Positions 1-11,129 of a DNA stretch of 64,000 bases are shown here, piece after piece. The stretch covers positions 38,903,491-38,967,490 of the forward strand of contig NC_012870.2 of the NCBI RefSeq assembly GCF_000003195.3, read 5' to 3'. The stretch's first letter is position 1. Each line of letters opens with the position of its first letter. Position numbers and translations under genes: made by a program. The notes under the pieces are model-generated. The model saw only the letters and a list, made by a program, of their open reading frames with translations. It was not told where the DNA came from and ran no database searches. This DNA is from Sorghum bicolor (lineage: Eukaryota > Streptophyta > Magnoliopsida > Poales > Poaceae).

Positions 1-833
1 TAGCTTCAAGGACTTCATGGATACGAAGCCCCCACCTTTCAGAGAAGCTGAAGAACCCCTTCAAGCTGAAGAATGGCTGTTTGCTTCGGTTGACTGAAGG
101 TTTGAAGGCAGAGTATGCAGCTCATCAACTGCAAGGTCCAGTAGGCATCTGGTGGAATCAGTATCGGGAAGCTCTTCCCGCCGACACTGTGCTTGACTGG
201 AATCTTTTCCATGAGGCTTTCAAGGGGCATTTCATTCCTCCCAGTGTCATGGAGATGAAGCATACCGAGTTTATGTAGTTAACTCAGGGCAACAAAACTA
301 TGAAGGAGTATTTTCATGCTTTCAATCATTTGTCTAGGTATGCTCCTGAGTTTGTGAACACTGAGGCGAAGAAGATTGCTAGCTTCAAATAGGGTCTTGG
401 CCCCAAGTTGCTGAAGACTATGGGCCATGCTAAGTGTGCAACTTTCAATGAGTTTGTCAGTGATGCTCTCACTCAAGAGAACTATAACACTGTATACACT
501 GCGACTAAGACTCGCAAGAGGGCTTTTGAAGCCGGGGCAGGGGCATCTCAGTCCAAGGCTCCAGTGGCAGCTAGACCACCGATCCGTGCTCCAACTGCTA
601 ACCAGCGGTATCGCCAGCCTGTGAAGAAGAATCAGGCCAAGACGGGTTTCCGCAAGGGTTACTCCATTGCTCTTCCTAGGGGTAAAACGGGTCCCAACTA
701 TGCCAAGACTCCACCTACCAACCGTCCGTGCTGGAACTGCAATCAGACCGGGCATTGGCAGAGCAACTGTCCTTACCCGCCAAAGAAGGTCAATCAAGGG
801 AACGTCCGTTAGGGGCGTGTTCACTACACCACT
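1..833 (+). pseudogene. Gag remnant of element A (capsid C-terminal part and CCHC zinc knuckle)
   Basis: Gag forms the virus-like particle and binds element RNA. The reading frame is open from about 81 except for TAG codons at 276, 390 and 810. Compared with F, about 23 bp is missing near position 70, which breaks the frame before 81. The capsid stretch matches F closely. The zinc knuckle CWNCNQTGHWQSNC (C-X2-C-X4-H-X4-C) lies at about 729-770 and is preceded by a basic K/R/Q-rich region. It reads without a frame change into the protease at 834. The N-terminus is outside the window. Confidence 0.88.
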
Positions 834-3800
834 GTGGAAGCAATCCCTGTTGGTGAGATAGTTACGGCTGGTAAGTTTCTAGTTAACCAATGTGACGCAC
901 TTGTGCTTTTTGATTCAGGAGCATCGCATTCTTTTGTGAGTTCCGAATTTGTGTCTAAGCATAATCTCAAGGCATTTACACTTGATAAGGGCAGTTATTG
1001 TATTAGTGCTGCTGGAAATAATATTTCCACCAATCAAGTGGTTTTGGGGGCAACTCTGGAAATAGGAGGCCGTCAGTTTCTTGCTGATTTGGTTGTTCTA
1101 CCAGGTGTGGGTATAGATGTAATTCTGGGGATGAAGTGGATGAGTGGTAATGGAGTTCTTATCGACACCACCACTCGTGTAGTGATGTTGAAAGACCCGA
1201 ATACCAAGGAGGCATTCCTAGTGCAACTCCCTCGTGATATTCAAATCTGTAGCACTGTGAATGCAGTTACATCTAAGGCTATTCAGGACATTCCGGTGGT
1301 GTGTGAGTTCCCGGATGTATTTCCTGATGATTTGCCCGGGCTTCCTCTGGATCGGGATGTGGAGTTCAAAATTGAATTGATTCCCGGTACCGCTCCTATC
1401 TCTAGAAGACCTTATAGAATGCCATCCAATGAGCTATCTAAGCTTAAGACCCAGTTGAATGAGTTGTTGAAGAAGGGTCTTATCTGTCCTAGTTCTTCTC
1501 CATGGGGTTGTCCGGCTATCTTTGTGAAGAAGAAGGATCAATCTTTGCGCATGTGTGTGGACTATCGTCCCCTAAATGCGGTGACCATCAAGAATAAATA
1601 CCCTCTTTCTCGCATTGATATTTTGTTTGATCAGTTGTCTAAAGCCAAGGTATTCTCCAAGATTGATTTGCGATCTGGGTACCATCAGATCAAGATCCGT
1701 CCTGAAGATGTACCTAAGACAGCTTTTTCGACGAGGTATGGGTTGTATGAGTATCTCGTCATGTCCTTCGGTCTTACAAATGCACCTGCTCATTTCATGT
1801 ATCTCATGAATTTGGTGTTCATGCCCGAATTGGACACGTTTGTGGTGGTCTTCATTGACGATATCCTAGTATATTCTTGCAAAGAAGAGGAGCATGCAGA
1901 GCATCTGCGTGTTGTGTTGTCGCGTCTGCGTGAGCATCAGCTTTATGCGAAATTCAGCAAATGCGAGTTCTGGCTAAAGAAAGTACCTTTCTTGGGCCAT
2001 GTCTTATCTCAAGAAGGCATATCGGTGGATACGACTAAGGTGCAAGAAGTGCTGGATTGGAAAGTTCCAACTTCGGTACACGAGGTTCGGAGTTTTCTCG
2101 GTTTGGCTGGGTATTACCGTCGATTCATTCTAGAATTTTCAAAAATATCCAAGCCTATGACTCGTCTACTTCAGAAAGATGAGAAGTTTGTGTGGACGCT
2201 TGAGTGTGAAGAGGCATTGCACAAATTGAGGACATTGCTGACATCAGCTCCTGTCCTAGCTCAGCCTGATATCGGGAAGCCCTTCGATGTCTTCTGCGAT
2301 GCGTCGGGTATTGGTTTAGGCTGTGTGTTGATGCAAGAAGGTTGCGTTATCGCGTATGCCTCGCGCCAACTTTGAAAGCATGAAGTCAATTACCCTACTC
2401 ATGACTTAGAATTGGCGGCAGTTGTTCATGCTTTCAAAATCTAGAGGCACTATTTGCTGGGTAATCTGTGTAATATCTACACCGATCATAAGAGCCTCAA
2501 GTATATCTTCACTCAACCTGAACTGAACATGAGGCAACGACGGTGGCTTGAGTTGATTAAAGATTACAATCTACAAGTGCACTATCATCCAGGCAAGGCA
2601 AACGTGGTTGCGGATGCTTTGAGTCGGAAAGCACACTGCCACTCTATCCAAGTGGAAGATCCGTTGTTGTCACATCTTATGCATCCATTTGTGCTCAACC
2701 AGATTTCTCTGGAGAGTACTCTTCGCAATCGGGTCATCAAATTGCAGCAAACAGATGTAGGCATCCACCATATAAAGAGAAAAATAAAGGAAGAAGAAAC
2801 CAATCATTTCAGGGTCGATGAGAACGGAATTCTTTGGTTCAAGGATCGACTAGTGGTCCCAAAAGACCGTGAGCTACGAAATCAGATCTTATCTGAAGCT
2901 CATTCATCCAAATTGTCTATCCATCCGGGTAGTAGCAAGATGTATCAGGATCTGAAACCTTTGTTTTGGTGGACAAAGATGAAAAAGGAGATTGCTGCTT
3001 TTGTCGCTCGTTGTGGCAATTGTTGTCGTGTGAAGGCCGTTCACATGAAAGCTGGTTTGCTTCAACCCTTGTCAATTCCTGGTTGGAAATGGGAAGAAGT
3101 CAGCATGGATTTCATCGTTGGACTCCCAACTTCTGTTAAGGGTTACGATTCTATCTGGGTGATTGTAGATCGTTTGACCAAGGTTGATCGATTTATTCCA
3201 GTTCGAACTGACTATCATCCACATCAATATGCGGAGTTGTATTTCAAGCACATTGTTCGTCAGTATGGGGTGCCTCGAACTATCATATCAGATCATGGAC
3301 CACAGTTCACTGCTCGTTTTTGGGAATGTCTGCATGAGCAGATTGGTACTCATTTAGTCCGTAGCTCTGCTTATCATACCCAAACAGCAGGTCAAACTCA
3401 AAGGGTTAACCAAATCCTAGAAGATATGTTAAGGGCATGTGCTCTCTCTTCAAAAGGTTCTTGGGTTAAGTGGTTGCCATTAGCTGAGTTCTCCTACAAC
3501 AATAGTTATCAGGAGAGTATCAAGATGGCTCCATTTGAAGCCCTGTACGGTCGAAAGTGTCGAACCCCGTTGAATTAGGTAGAAGCCGGAGAGCGAAGGT
3601 ATTATGGCATCGATTTCGTGAACGAAGCGGAGCAGCAAGTCCGTACCATCCAGCAACATTTGGAAGCTGCTCAAGCTCGTCAGAAAAGTTATGCCGACAA
3701 AAGAAGGAAGCCGATTGAGTTTTCAGTTGGTGACCATGTGTATATTAAGGTGTCTCCGATGAAGGGTGTATAAAGGTTCAGAGTCAAGCGAAAGCTTGCA

Positions 3801-4151
3801 CCTCGTTATGTGGGACCTTATCGGATTCTCGAAAAGAAAGGAAACGTAGCATACAAAGTTCAACTTCCAGTTGCGCTTCGAGCTATTTTCCATGTCTTCC
3901 ACGTATCACAGCTAAAGAAGTGCCTTCGTGTTCCGGAGGAAAGAGTGGAAGTTCGGGATATCAAGTTGAAGTCAGACTTGGTATATGAAGAAAAACCTGT
4001 AGCGGTTCTTGACCGCAAGGAAAGGGTGACTCGTAATCGTGTGGTAAAATTCTACAAAGTGTTGTGGAGTAACCACGAGGAAGAAGATGCCACTTGGAAA
4101 ACCGAGGATTATTTGAAAGAAGTATACAAAACCTTCTTCGAAAATCAGTAA
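834..4151 (+). pseudogene. Pol remnant of element A: protease, RT, RNase H, integrase, chromodomain
   Basis: This is one frame with gag. Protease has LFDSGAS with the catalytic Asp at 912-914. RT has FIDD at about 1854-1862. RNase H follows at about 2280-2620 (DVFCDAS, then ADALSRK). The integrase has SMDF (Asp 3108-3110) and SDHGPQF (Asp 3291-3293), but the third catalytic residue is changed: GQTQRVN has Gln at 3399-3401 where F has Glu. A Tekay-type chromodomain (VLWSN, EDATWK) ends the protein at 4151. Nonsense codons lie at 2373, 2442, 3576 and 3771. Against F, each is a C-to-T or G-to-A change. The protein is inactive on two counts, the stops and the missing integrase Glu. Confidence 0.92.
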
Positions 4152-4180
4152 GCTTTCAAATCTCGGGACAAGATTTTTGT

Positions 4181-4192
4181 AAGGGGGGAGGG
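4181..4192 (+). promoter_or_regulatory. Polypurine tract of element A
   Basis: AAGGGGGGAGGG lies one base before the LTR start TGTAACACCC. It is the expected primer for plus-strand DNA synthesis and is identical in F (58175-58186). Confidence 0.93.
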
Positions 4193-7124
4193 CTGTAACA
4201 CCCTAGTGTTATGGTTGCATAAATCATGTGCATAGCATGAGCATCATCATCTACTTAAAGCATATCATGATCATCATCTATCTTAAGCCATGTCATTCCA
4301 TGCAAATATGTGATTTAAATTGTTTAAGTAGTCTTCCTATGCTTATGCTTGAGTGAACCATGCTTGTGTTTGTGCTCTATGCCTTGGTAATTAGTTTATC
4401 TATGCTTAACTCAACCTTGGGAACAATGTTCTTGTTGATCACTTCTCCAAAATAATCACTTAAGTCATACTAATACAAATAGGCTCTAGAAACCTCTTTT
4501 GCTTAGGCTTTTAAAAAGTGTTTTATAAAATGTTTGCATGTCAAAACTTTCTACAGCAAACTTGTAGCAAATTTTATAAGGAACAAAAGTTGTTTTAGGG
4601 CCATCTCATGAAAATGAAAACAACTAGCTCAAAATTGACCCACAATGCAGATTTGGGGCTGTTTCCAACACTTAGAAAATTTTCCTAAGTGTGGAATCGC
4701 TGCAGTTTGCTCGAGGGGGTATTGTTCATCTTCTAGTTTGAATTCTAGGCCGAATAAAGCCATGATCTTGTAAGTAGTGTTGGAGTACTCATGTAGCTCT
4801 CCAGTATAGAGCAATTAGCCAGCAAAATCATCAAGTGGTTTAGGAGATAATCATCGGGCAAAATCGGGTTTCAGTCGGTGATTGCGTCGCCTGAAACTGA
4901 GCCGAGCTCGCCGTCGTGGATGTCCAGAGCGACACCTGTCCGCCAGATGGCGCCCGTACGCCAGCGATGGCCCCGCTCATCAGGTCATCGACATTGGCAT
5001 GGACGCCACGGCGCCCCACACTCGCTCCGCGCCCGTCCATTCTCCTCCTTCCTCTCTCTCGCGCTCGCTCTAGCGGAAACGCCGTCGCCATTGCTGCCGA
5101 GAGCTTCGCGAGCTCCTCGCGTCTTTGTCTCTGCGTCTTGCTTCGTCTCCGAGCGCCTCCAAGTCCGCCTCGAGCTCCTCCATCTTCTCCACCCATCGGT
5201 TGGACGAGATCTCCCCGAGGTGAGCGGCATTTCGCAAGTTCTTCGTCGTCGGGTTCGCGGCCGTCGCGACACCGATTCCGGTGAACCTCGCCGTTGCTTC
5301 ACCCTTTCTTCCTTTCTTCTCTTTGGGTAGCGTTAGGGTCTGCTTAGGTCTTGGTGTCGGTCCACACCACGCCATTCTGGCTGGAACCTCACCGTCGCGC
5401 GGGAACACGGTCGCCGCACTGCCGTGCTCACCGCCGACGAGCACCTCGCACGTGAGCAGGCTCACCGGAGCCGTTAGGGTTAGGCGTTCCTACCTCGAAA
5501 GCTCCGCGCTGACTCACTGATGCTGTAGCCTCCCTTTCCCGATGCTCTACCGGTCGGAGATGGCCGGAGTAAGCTGGGGTAGCTCCGCCGTGCCGCCATG
5601 GCCGACGGCGACCCCTCTCCGTAGCCGAAACCCTAGCGCCACCTACCTCCATCGATGCGGAATCACTCCAGGAGCACGCTGGTGCCCTTGGATCCGCCGG
5701 AGAAGCTCACCGTCGGCGAGCATTTGCCGGCGAAGGCGTCCTCTGTTCTCGGTGTCACTGACGCGCGGGTCCCGACTGTCAGTGACTCAACGGTCTTCTC
5801 CTTCCTTTTATTCAAATCTTGATTTTTGGCTTTCTTGCAAAAATCATATCTCCAGTTTTTGAGATCCAAAAATTGTGAAACGAATTTTGTGATGTTCCAC
5901 GAGGTGGCTAGTTTTTATTAAAAATATAAAATGGACCATGTTTGCAGAAAATAATATTTATTAGGATTTAATCTTGTTATTCATAAATAAATTCATATCT
6001 CTTGTTATACTGCTTATTTTGCTATGAAATTTTTATGGTAGTCTCTGTGTGGTACTGGAGTGCTATGATAAATATTTCATGATTTTTGGAGTAATGCAGC
6101 TTTGATATGTACTTTATGTTTGAGATTTGGCTTGTTTCCTTAATTAAATCATAGTAAATAATTGGTGCTTATGCTGGTGCTCTACTTTGGTACTAAACTT
6201 GTTTATGGTATTCTTAATATGTAAATAATCTGAAATCTGTTGTTTGCCACAATATAAGTCATGTTTCTGAATTTATGAAATACACACCTTGTCATATATT
6301 AAATGCGTATCTTTAATTTGGTATGTGCTTTTGCTCTAAAAATTTTATGGTGATGCTTTGGTGCTATACATGTGCTTCTGTAATTTTGGTAGATTTTTCT
6401 GAGCACTTTTGCTAGTATCTTATAATTAAGTCCTTTTATAGAATTAAATGGTTAAATGCATCATTATTAAATATCTAGGGGTTAACATATGTTGATCTGG
6501 TAACCTTGTGATATGCTTGTGCTTGTAAGTCATGTGGTTGACACTGTTTATGCTTTGGCTATGTCTTTAAATAATTAAGGGGTGGGTTAAAGGCTGTTCT
6601 GGACAGCAAGGGAGTAATTCAACTTTTATTTATTGATATCTGAGTTTTCTGGGAAACTTGTCTAAATCAAAGTTGTTGTAAACTTCATGAATTAGCTGTG
6701 GTTTAAATTTGGGACCAATTGGCCTAGCAGTTTAAAAGTTATGGCTGTTCCAAGTTGGGTTCCTGAAATAGGTGCTCTCTGTTTTTCTGGGACAGAACCT
6801 GGAACTTTGTTTAAATGGCTTGTTTAACTTATGAATCTTGCTGTGATGTTTAAAGATGAATTGTAGACAATTTCATGTGCTTTCCAGAATGTCTTCACTC
6901 ATGTTTGTTGGATCTGCCTGTCACTAGTTGTGACCTGTTTACTGAGCTAATCCTGTTAGGTGATGTTTGCTGTTCTAGTACTTGGTAGATTTTGATTAGT
7001 TAACTTACTACCTTGTGTGAACTTGTTATAACCGTTACTCCGTAAATGTGTGTCCAGTGAGTTTATTTATGTGTCAAGCATTCTTCCTCTTTATGCATCT
7101 TCTTATTAGTTGAGCATGCAATAG

Positions 7125-7351
7125 GTGCATCGGACGCGACCGCTTCCTTCGAGCTCCAAGCGAACCCCGAAGGCCAGGAGGGCAGCCAGGAGGTGGAGGT
7201 CCAGCCAGTCGGACTCGAGGAGCCCGAAGAAGAAGTTGAGTGCCCGAACCACGAGCCAGCCTCGTTCGTGAAAGGCAAGCCCCGGAGCATCCTAAGTCTC
7301 CCTTTACTTTCAAAAGTTTACTTGAATATGTTATATCTATTGATGCATTAA
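7125..7351 (+). other. Exon-like block in the A LTR coding a conserved peptide
   Basis: The frame reads ASDATASFELQANPEGQE, then an acidic stretch, then ECPNHEPASFVKGKP and RSILSLP, ending at TAA 7349-7351. There is no ATG in this frame after the upstream TGA. The block starts directly after GCAATAG, an acceptor-like site, so it would be read only if spliced. The same peptide occurs in both F LTRs (49841-50173, 60557-60877), and a diverged version in the D LTR (25299-25510). I do not recognise the family. Translation is unproven. Confidence 0.55.
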
Positions 7352-8285
7352 GTATAGGCATTGTGATGAAACCTTTGCTGCACTTACTCCATCCTTGTCC
7401 AGATAACTTACCCTACCCTGGTTGTAGAGTTAGGATCGAGTAGCAGCTTAGCCTTGCTTTAATCGGTAGAAGTCGGGTGATTTCCTGTCACCTGCGCGAT
7501 ATAGGGCTATGTTGGGTCACGATGGACTATATGTGCTACCTTGGGTGGAACCGGATTAATTTGACTTAAGCCGGGCGGAGTTTTGCAAGGTTGTAGTAAC
7601 TCCGTCTGTGGCAGCTAAGGACCGACCGTTGTACGTCCTCTTATCTTGTTGAACGCATGCCTGACACTTAGTTGGCCTGATAACTCGTTCCGACCGCGAA
7701 GCCAAGAAGTATGACTCAGGCCAAAAGACCGGCAAGTATAAAGTGTGCACTACCAGAGGAAGTGCGGTGTGCGGGGGACCATTGGCGTAAGTCCAAAGGC
7801 AGGTGAGTTAAAATTCCTGACCTCCCTGGCAGAGTGGTAGCCCTGGGAGTGCAGCGCTGATCGGAGCCGCGATTTCTGAGTCGTACCAAAGGTGACCCAT
7901 TGGCTCTCCGACGGGGGATGCTTGGGTGAGTGCTAGGAATACCCCTCCAGCTGGATAGGAATTCGATTCGAATCGCCGTCTCTCCCGGTCAGTGAGAACT
8001 TGACAGAGCAGCGGCAAACGTAGCATTCAATAATGAACTTGGTTCATGATAATGTTGATAGCAAGGAAGAACATATGATGAACTTGATATGGTTATTATT
8101 GTTTGTAATAATCAAGTGAAGTGCTTTAGTACAGGTGCTAATCTAGTGGTAGGCTGATAATGAATAAACATGATGCTCCCACAATAAGTTAGTTTTAATG
8201 CAAGCTTTTGGCAAATGTTGAGTCAACCAGCTCTAATTGATAATGGCCTTGCATGATCCTTGGTGTCTTTTATGTTTTACTAGAC

Positions 8286-8344
8286 GGGTAAGTCTAGCTG
8301 AGTACATTCTTGTACTCAGGGTTTATTCCCACGTGTTGCAGATG
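8286..8344 (+). promoter_or_regulatory. Splice-donor-like site, hairpin and acceptor-like CAG|ATG in the A LTR
   Basis: G|GTAAGT has its GT at 8288-8289. Ten bases later CTGAGTACA (8298-8306), loop TTCT, TGTACTCAG (8311-8319) form a perfect 9-bp stem. GTTGCAG then ends at 8341, directly followed by ATG (8342-8344). The donor and stem recur in both F LTRs and in the diverged D LTR. Donor to acceptor is only 54 nt, short for a plant intron, so the donor more likely pairs with acceptors inside the element. Confidence 0.55.
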
Positions 8345-8755
8345 ATATCTTTTATGATGGCTTCTGCAAGACCTGTCTCCATCCCGCTGGGGATGAGGAC
8401 TAACCGTTGGGCACGGTTCTCTAACAAACTTGTCCCTGTTGCTTTTGGAAGGATGGTGTAGACTCTGGCAGACTTTGGAAAGTGTGTGTGTAATTATTTT
8501 GCTTCCGCTACTTTGAACATGTGTTGTAATAACTTAATGACTCCGATGTGGTGCCGCTTCGATGGCAACGAATGACTATGTAACATTCGCTGTGTTTATG
8601 TTGAACTATTACGATCTTGGTTTGTTGCGAGTTGGTTTGAAGTCCTTCGTGATTTCAGTTGACTACCGGGACTATATGGGCTCAAGTTTGGAAACTTGAT
8701 TGCTTGTCGATCGTTTCTACACTTGAACTCTTATAATTTGGTCAGTTCTGTGACA

Positions 8756-9401
8756 GAAGCCATCGCGCGCAGCCCACGGAGCGTCCAAGGTGCCGTCCGT
8801 GAGTTGCTGCAGACGGTCGCAGGCCGTCGGGTCGGTCACGGTAGCGTGGCAGATGACGTCGAAGAGGTCAAAGGATGGACCAGAGAGGGCGCCCACGGCC
8901 ACCGCGTCCTCGTCGCGGCGGGACAGTGCATCTGCTGCCGAGTTGAGCCGGCCGGGGCGGTACTCGACGGCAAAATCGAACCCAAACAGCTTGCTGAGCC
9001 ACTGATGTTGAGGCACTGTGGACAGCCGCTGGTCCAGGAGGAACTTGAAGCTGTAGTGGTTGGTGCGGATGAGGAAACGGCGCCCCCACATGTACGGGCA
9101 CCAGTGACGGAATGCCTGCACCAGTCCGATGAGCTCCCGCTCGTAGGCCGCCAGCTTGACATGGCGGGCGGCAAAAGGTCGACTGAAGAAAGCCAGGGGT
9201 CCACCCCCTTGGTATAGGACGGCGCCAAACCCTGTACCTGAGGCGTTGCAATCCACCACAAACGGGCGCTCAAAGTCAAGCATATGTAGGACCAACGCTG
9301 ACGAGAGCGCCCGCTTAAGGGCGGCGAAGGCCTCATCCGCCTCCGTCATCCAGATGAACGCCTCCTTCTATACGAGGTGCGTGAGAGGGGCCGCGATGGA
9401 G
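8756..9401 (-). pseudogene. RNase H and integrase N-terminal fragment of element H
   Basis: Read from 9401 down: IAAPLTHLV, a TAG at 9370-9368, then KEAFIWMTEADEAF, the RNase H core (FVVDCNASGTGFGAVLYQ, AYERELIGLVQA, LRTNHYSFKFLLDQ-like) and ADALSRRDED. Next comes the linker towards the integrase zinc domain, cut at 8756 by A. The fragment continues the RT at 18535 and above. The 5-bp duplication TGGAG (9397-9401 and 18535-18539) marks where G split it. Confidence 0.88.
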
Positions 9402-9451
9402 TGTTGACGGTGGATATACCATAGAAATCCACATACAAAACACCGTCAACA
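9402..9451 (+). repeat. Inverted repeat at the LTR start of G
   Basis: TGTTGACGGTG (9402-9412) is the exact reverse complement of CACCGTCAACA (9441-9451). Inner bases GGAT and ATCC extend the fold. The same structure is at 16950-16999 in the 3' LTR. It places an internal copy of the LTR terminus facing the real one. Confidence 0.85.
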
Positions 9452-9935
9452 TGCCTCGGTTGCAAGGGGAAATGACATGACATGAACATATTTTATCCAT
9501 AACTAGTTCCACTTGTACTCTTAGCTTGTTTATGCAGGAACAACAAATTCAAGACATTATTTGACAAAGCCAACATCAGAATCATCAAGAGGAGATCGAG
9601 GGGACAACAGGTGACACCCTGGGCCCACAGGGAGGGGGTCGCCCGACCCCTCTTTGGTGGGACCCAGGTGTGCCACCTAGTCCACCGACATAAGGGACCC
9701 CTGTGGACACTGCTGGTGGGCCCAGAGGCCTAGAAGTGGGGTCGCCCGACCCCACATCAAAGGCGGTTCCAGGGTCGGTGGCCTCCCACCGACCTTCCCC
9801 ACATGTCCCACATGTTGATTTGCCCCTGCCGTTGATCAAATGGCGGTTGTGAGGTCGGTTTGATCCAAGGGTGGAGAGAAGATGTCACGCGGATCGATGA
9901 CGTGGCGATGGAGTAACCCCTACTCCATCTCCCTC

Positions 9936-9942
9936 TATAAAA
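9936..9942 (+). promoter_or_regulatory. TATA box of the G 5' LTR
   Basis: CTCTATAAAAGGC is a good plant TATA context. The 3' LTR copy is at 17484-17490. The GGTCGCCCGACC motifs lie about 185 and 290 bp upstream. Confidence 0.75.
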
Positions 9943-10940
9943 GGCAGCCTCCACCCTTCATTTCAAGTGTGCAATTCCAAGGCCAAGTGCATTACAAGTT
10001 CCAAGCATACAAGTAGAGTAGTAGTTAGTCTAGAGTGGGAGTTAGAGTCGAGTTGAGCGAAGCTCGGGGTCTCCGGAGTCGTCTTCTGGAGAGTCTGGTA
10101 TAGCTCTTGTACCTTTCTACTTTTGTAAGACTTTCCTTTTATTAATATATTATTCTTACTTTACTTTACTGAGTTCTTACTTAGTGCAAGTCTTTTAGTC
10201 TTGTTGTGCATTTACTTTAGTAATATAGTTGTCTTAGTGAAGTTAGTGACCTGTAACCACTCCTGTGTGTGCATCATCGTCCTATCTTGTATAGGAGCTC
10301 TAGCTAGCTGCAACTAGTTAGAGTTGTAGGATTAAGTGTGAGCGTGGTGCTCATACTTAAGATTACCTTTGATTACCGCTGGCTTGAACGGAAAGTAGGA
10401 GCGCACTCCCTAGTAGGTGACAGATCGTGGGCGGCATTAGGTTCTCCTCACGTACAGGCTAGTTCTTAAAAGGTAAGGCGTCCATAAGCCCAATAGTCGC
10501 TTTCGGTAAGGGGTTAGGTGAAAAACCTTCTAAGCGTCTTACCAGCTCGGCTATCCCTCGCACACAGTTAGTAAGGCTCTAGCGTAGTTAAGGCAATTAT
10601 CTATTAAAGTAAGTCACAGAAGTCAAGTTAGATACATAGGAGTCCTTTACTCACTCGTTGTCCTCCCACCTAGCTAACTCTACCATTTACCTTTAGCATA
10701 GGACCTTGGATTCACCACTACCCTTCCTATTCGTTATTTACCACCCTTATTCACTAGTTGATACTAGACAACTCAAGGAATCTCATTCCCCTTTTTGTTA
10801 AACACACTTAGCCGCTTTCCCTTGGGAAAATATAAATTACGATACCTTGGAATACTCCTTGGTGAAGTGCTACAGCGGTACATTCTATGCGCTTGCGGAA
10901 TTATCCAATAGTAAATAGAGTTACCCTACCAGGGCACTTC

Positions 10941-11012
10941 TGGCGCCGTCGCCGATATCCGGTGGTTGCGTTAAGAAGTGTCAACAAGCATTTCTGGCGC
11001 CGTTGCCGGGGA
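10941..11012 (+). promoter_or_regulatory. Primer-binding site of G plus a degenerate copy inside the LTR
   Basis: TGGCGCCGTTGCCGGGGA at 10995-11012 is complementary to the 3' end of plant tRNA-Asp and starts 8 nt after the LTR end (10986). A second, partly matching site, TGGCGCCGTCGCCGATA, lies at 10941-10957 inside the LTR and has a similar lead-in (GCACTTC versus GCATTTC). It is also in the 3' LTR near 18489-18505. Element I shows the same arrangement. Confidence 0.85.
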
Positions 11013-11129
11013 GAGCGTCTGTCTAAGAGTTTTAACAAAAAGAGAATCCAGAGTTTGCTAGTTATCAAGTAGTGATAGGGATAACCCATCACTTGTCTTG
11101 TCTTCCTTTATTGTGAAGCCTGACAGTGT

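Larger units (their letters stand above)
1..8755 (+). mobile_element. Element A: Tekay-type Ty3/gypsy retrotransposon, 5' part outside the window
   Basis: The internal region (1-4193) carries gag, protease, reverse transcriptase, RNase H, integrase and a chromodomain in the order typical of chromoviruses. A polypurine tract and a 4562-bp 3' LTR follow. The 5' LTR, primer site and pre-gag ORF lie left of the window. It is the same family as element F, with near-identical gag-pol and LTR. The right end (8755) abuts the integrase region of element H, so A inserted into H. The expected 5-bp target duplication on the right is GAAGC at 8756-8760, but its left copy is not visible. Seven in-frame nonsense codons make it non-coding today. 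Confidence 0.93.
4194..8755 (+). repeat. 3' LTR of element A (4562 bp)
   Basis: It begins TGTAACACCC and ends TTCTGTGACA. Unusually long and gene-like: about 4194-4870 is AT-leaning upstream sequence, about 4880-5770 is strongly GC-rich, about 5800-7110 is T-rich like a plant intron, 7125-7351 codes a conserved peptide, 7440-8030 is a conserved block that looks structured, and 8288 onward has a GTAAGT donor with a hairpin. A GAG|GTGAGC donor-like site is at 5217-5225 at the end of the GC-rich block. I see no clear TATA box. It aligns along its length with both LTRs of F. Confidence 0.92.
9402..10986 (+). repeat. 5' LTR of element G (1585 bp)
   Basis: It begins TGTTGACGGT and ends AGTGTCAACA. 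A good TATA box (TATAAAA) lies at 9936-9942, so transcription should start near 9970. Two copies of the near-palindrome GGGGTCGCCCGACCCC lie at 9635-9650 and 9738-9753. The end contains a second primer-site-like sequence (10941-10957). The matching 3' copy is 16950-18534. Confidence 0.95.

Noticed and set aside
8288..8341. Donor GTAAGT and nearby GTTGCAG as a complete mini-intron in the LTR
   Set aside because: Only 54 nt in A and 58 nt in D, below the usual plant minimum. The donor more plausibly serves distant acceptors.
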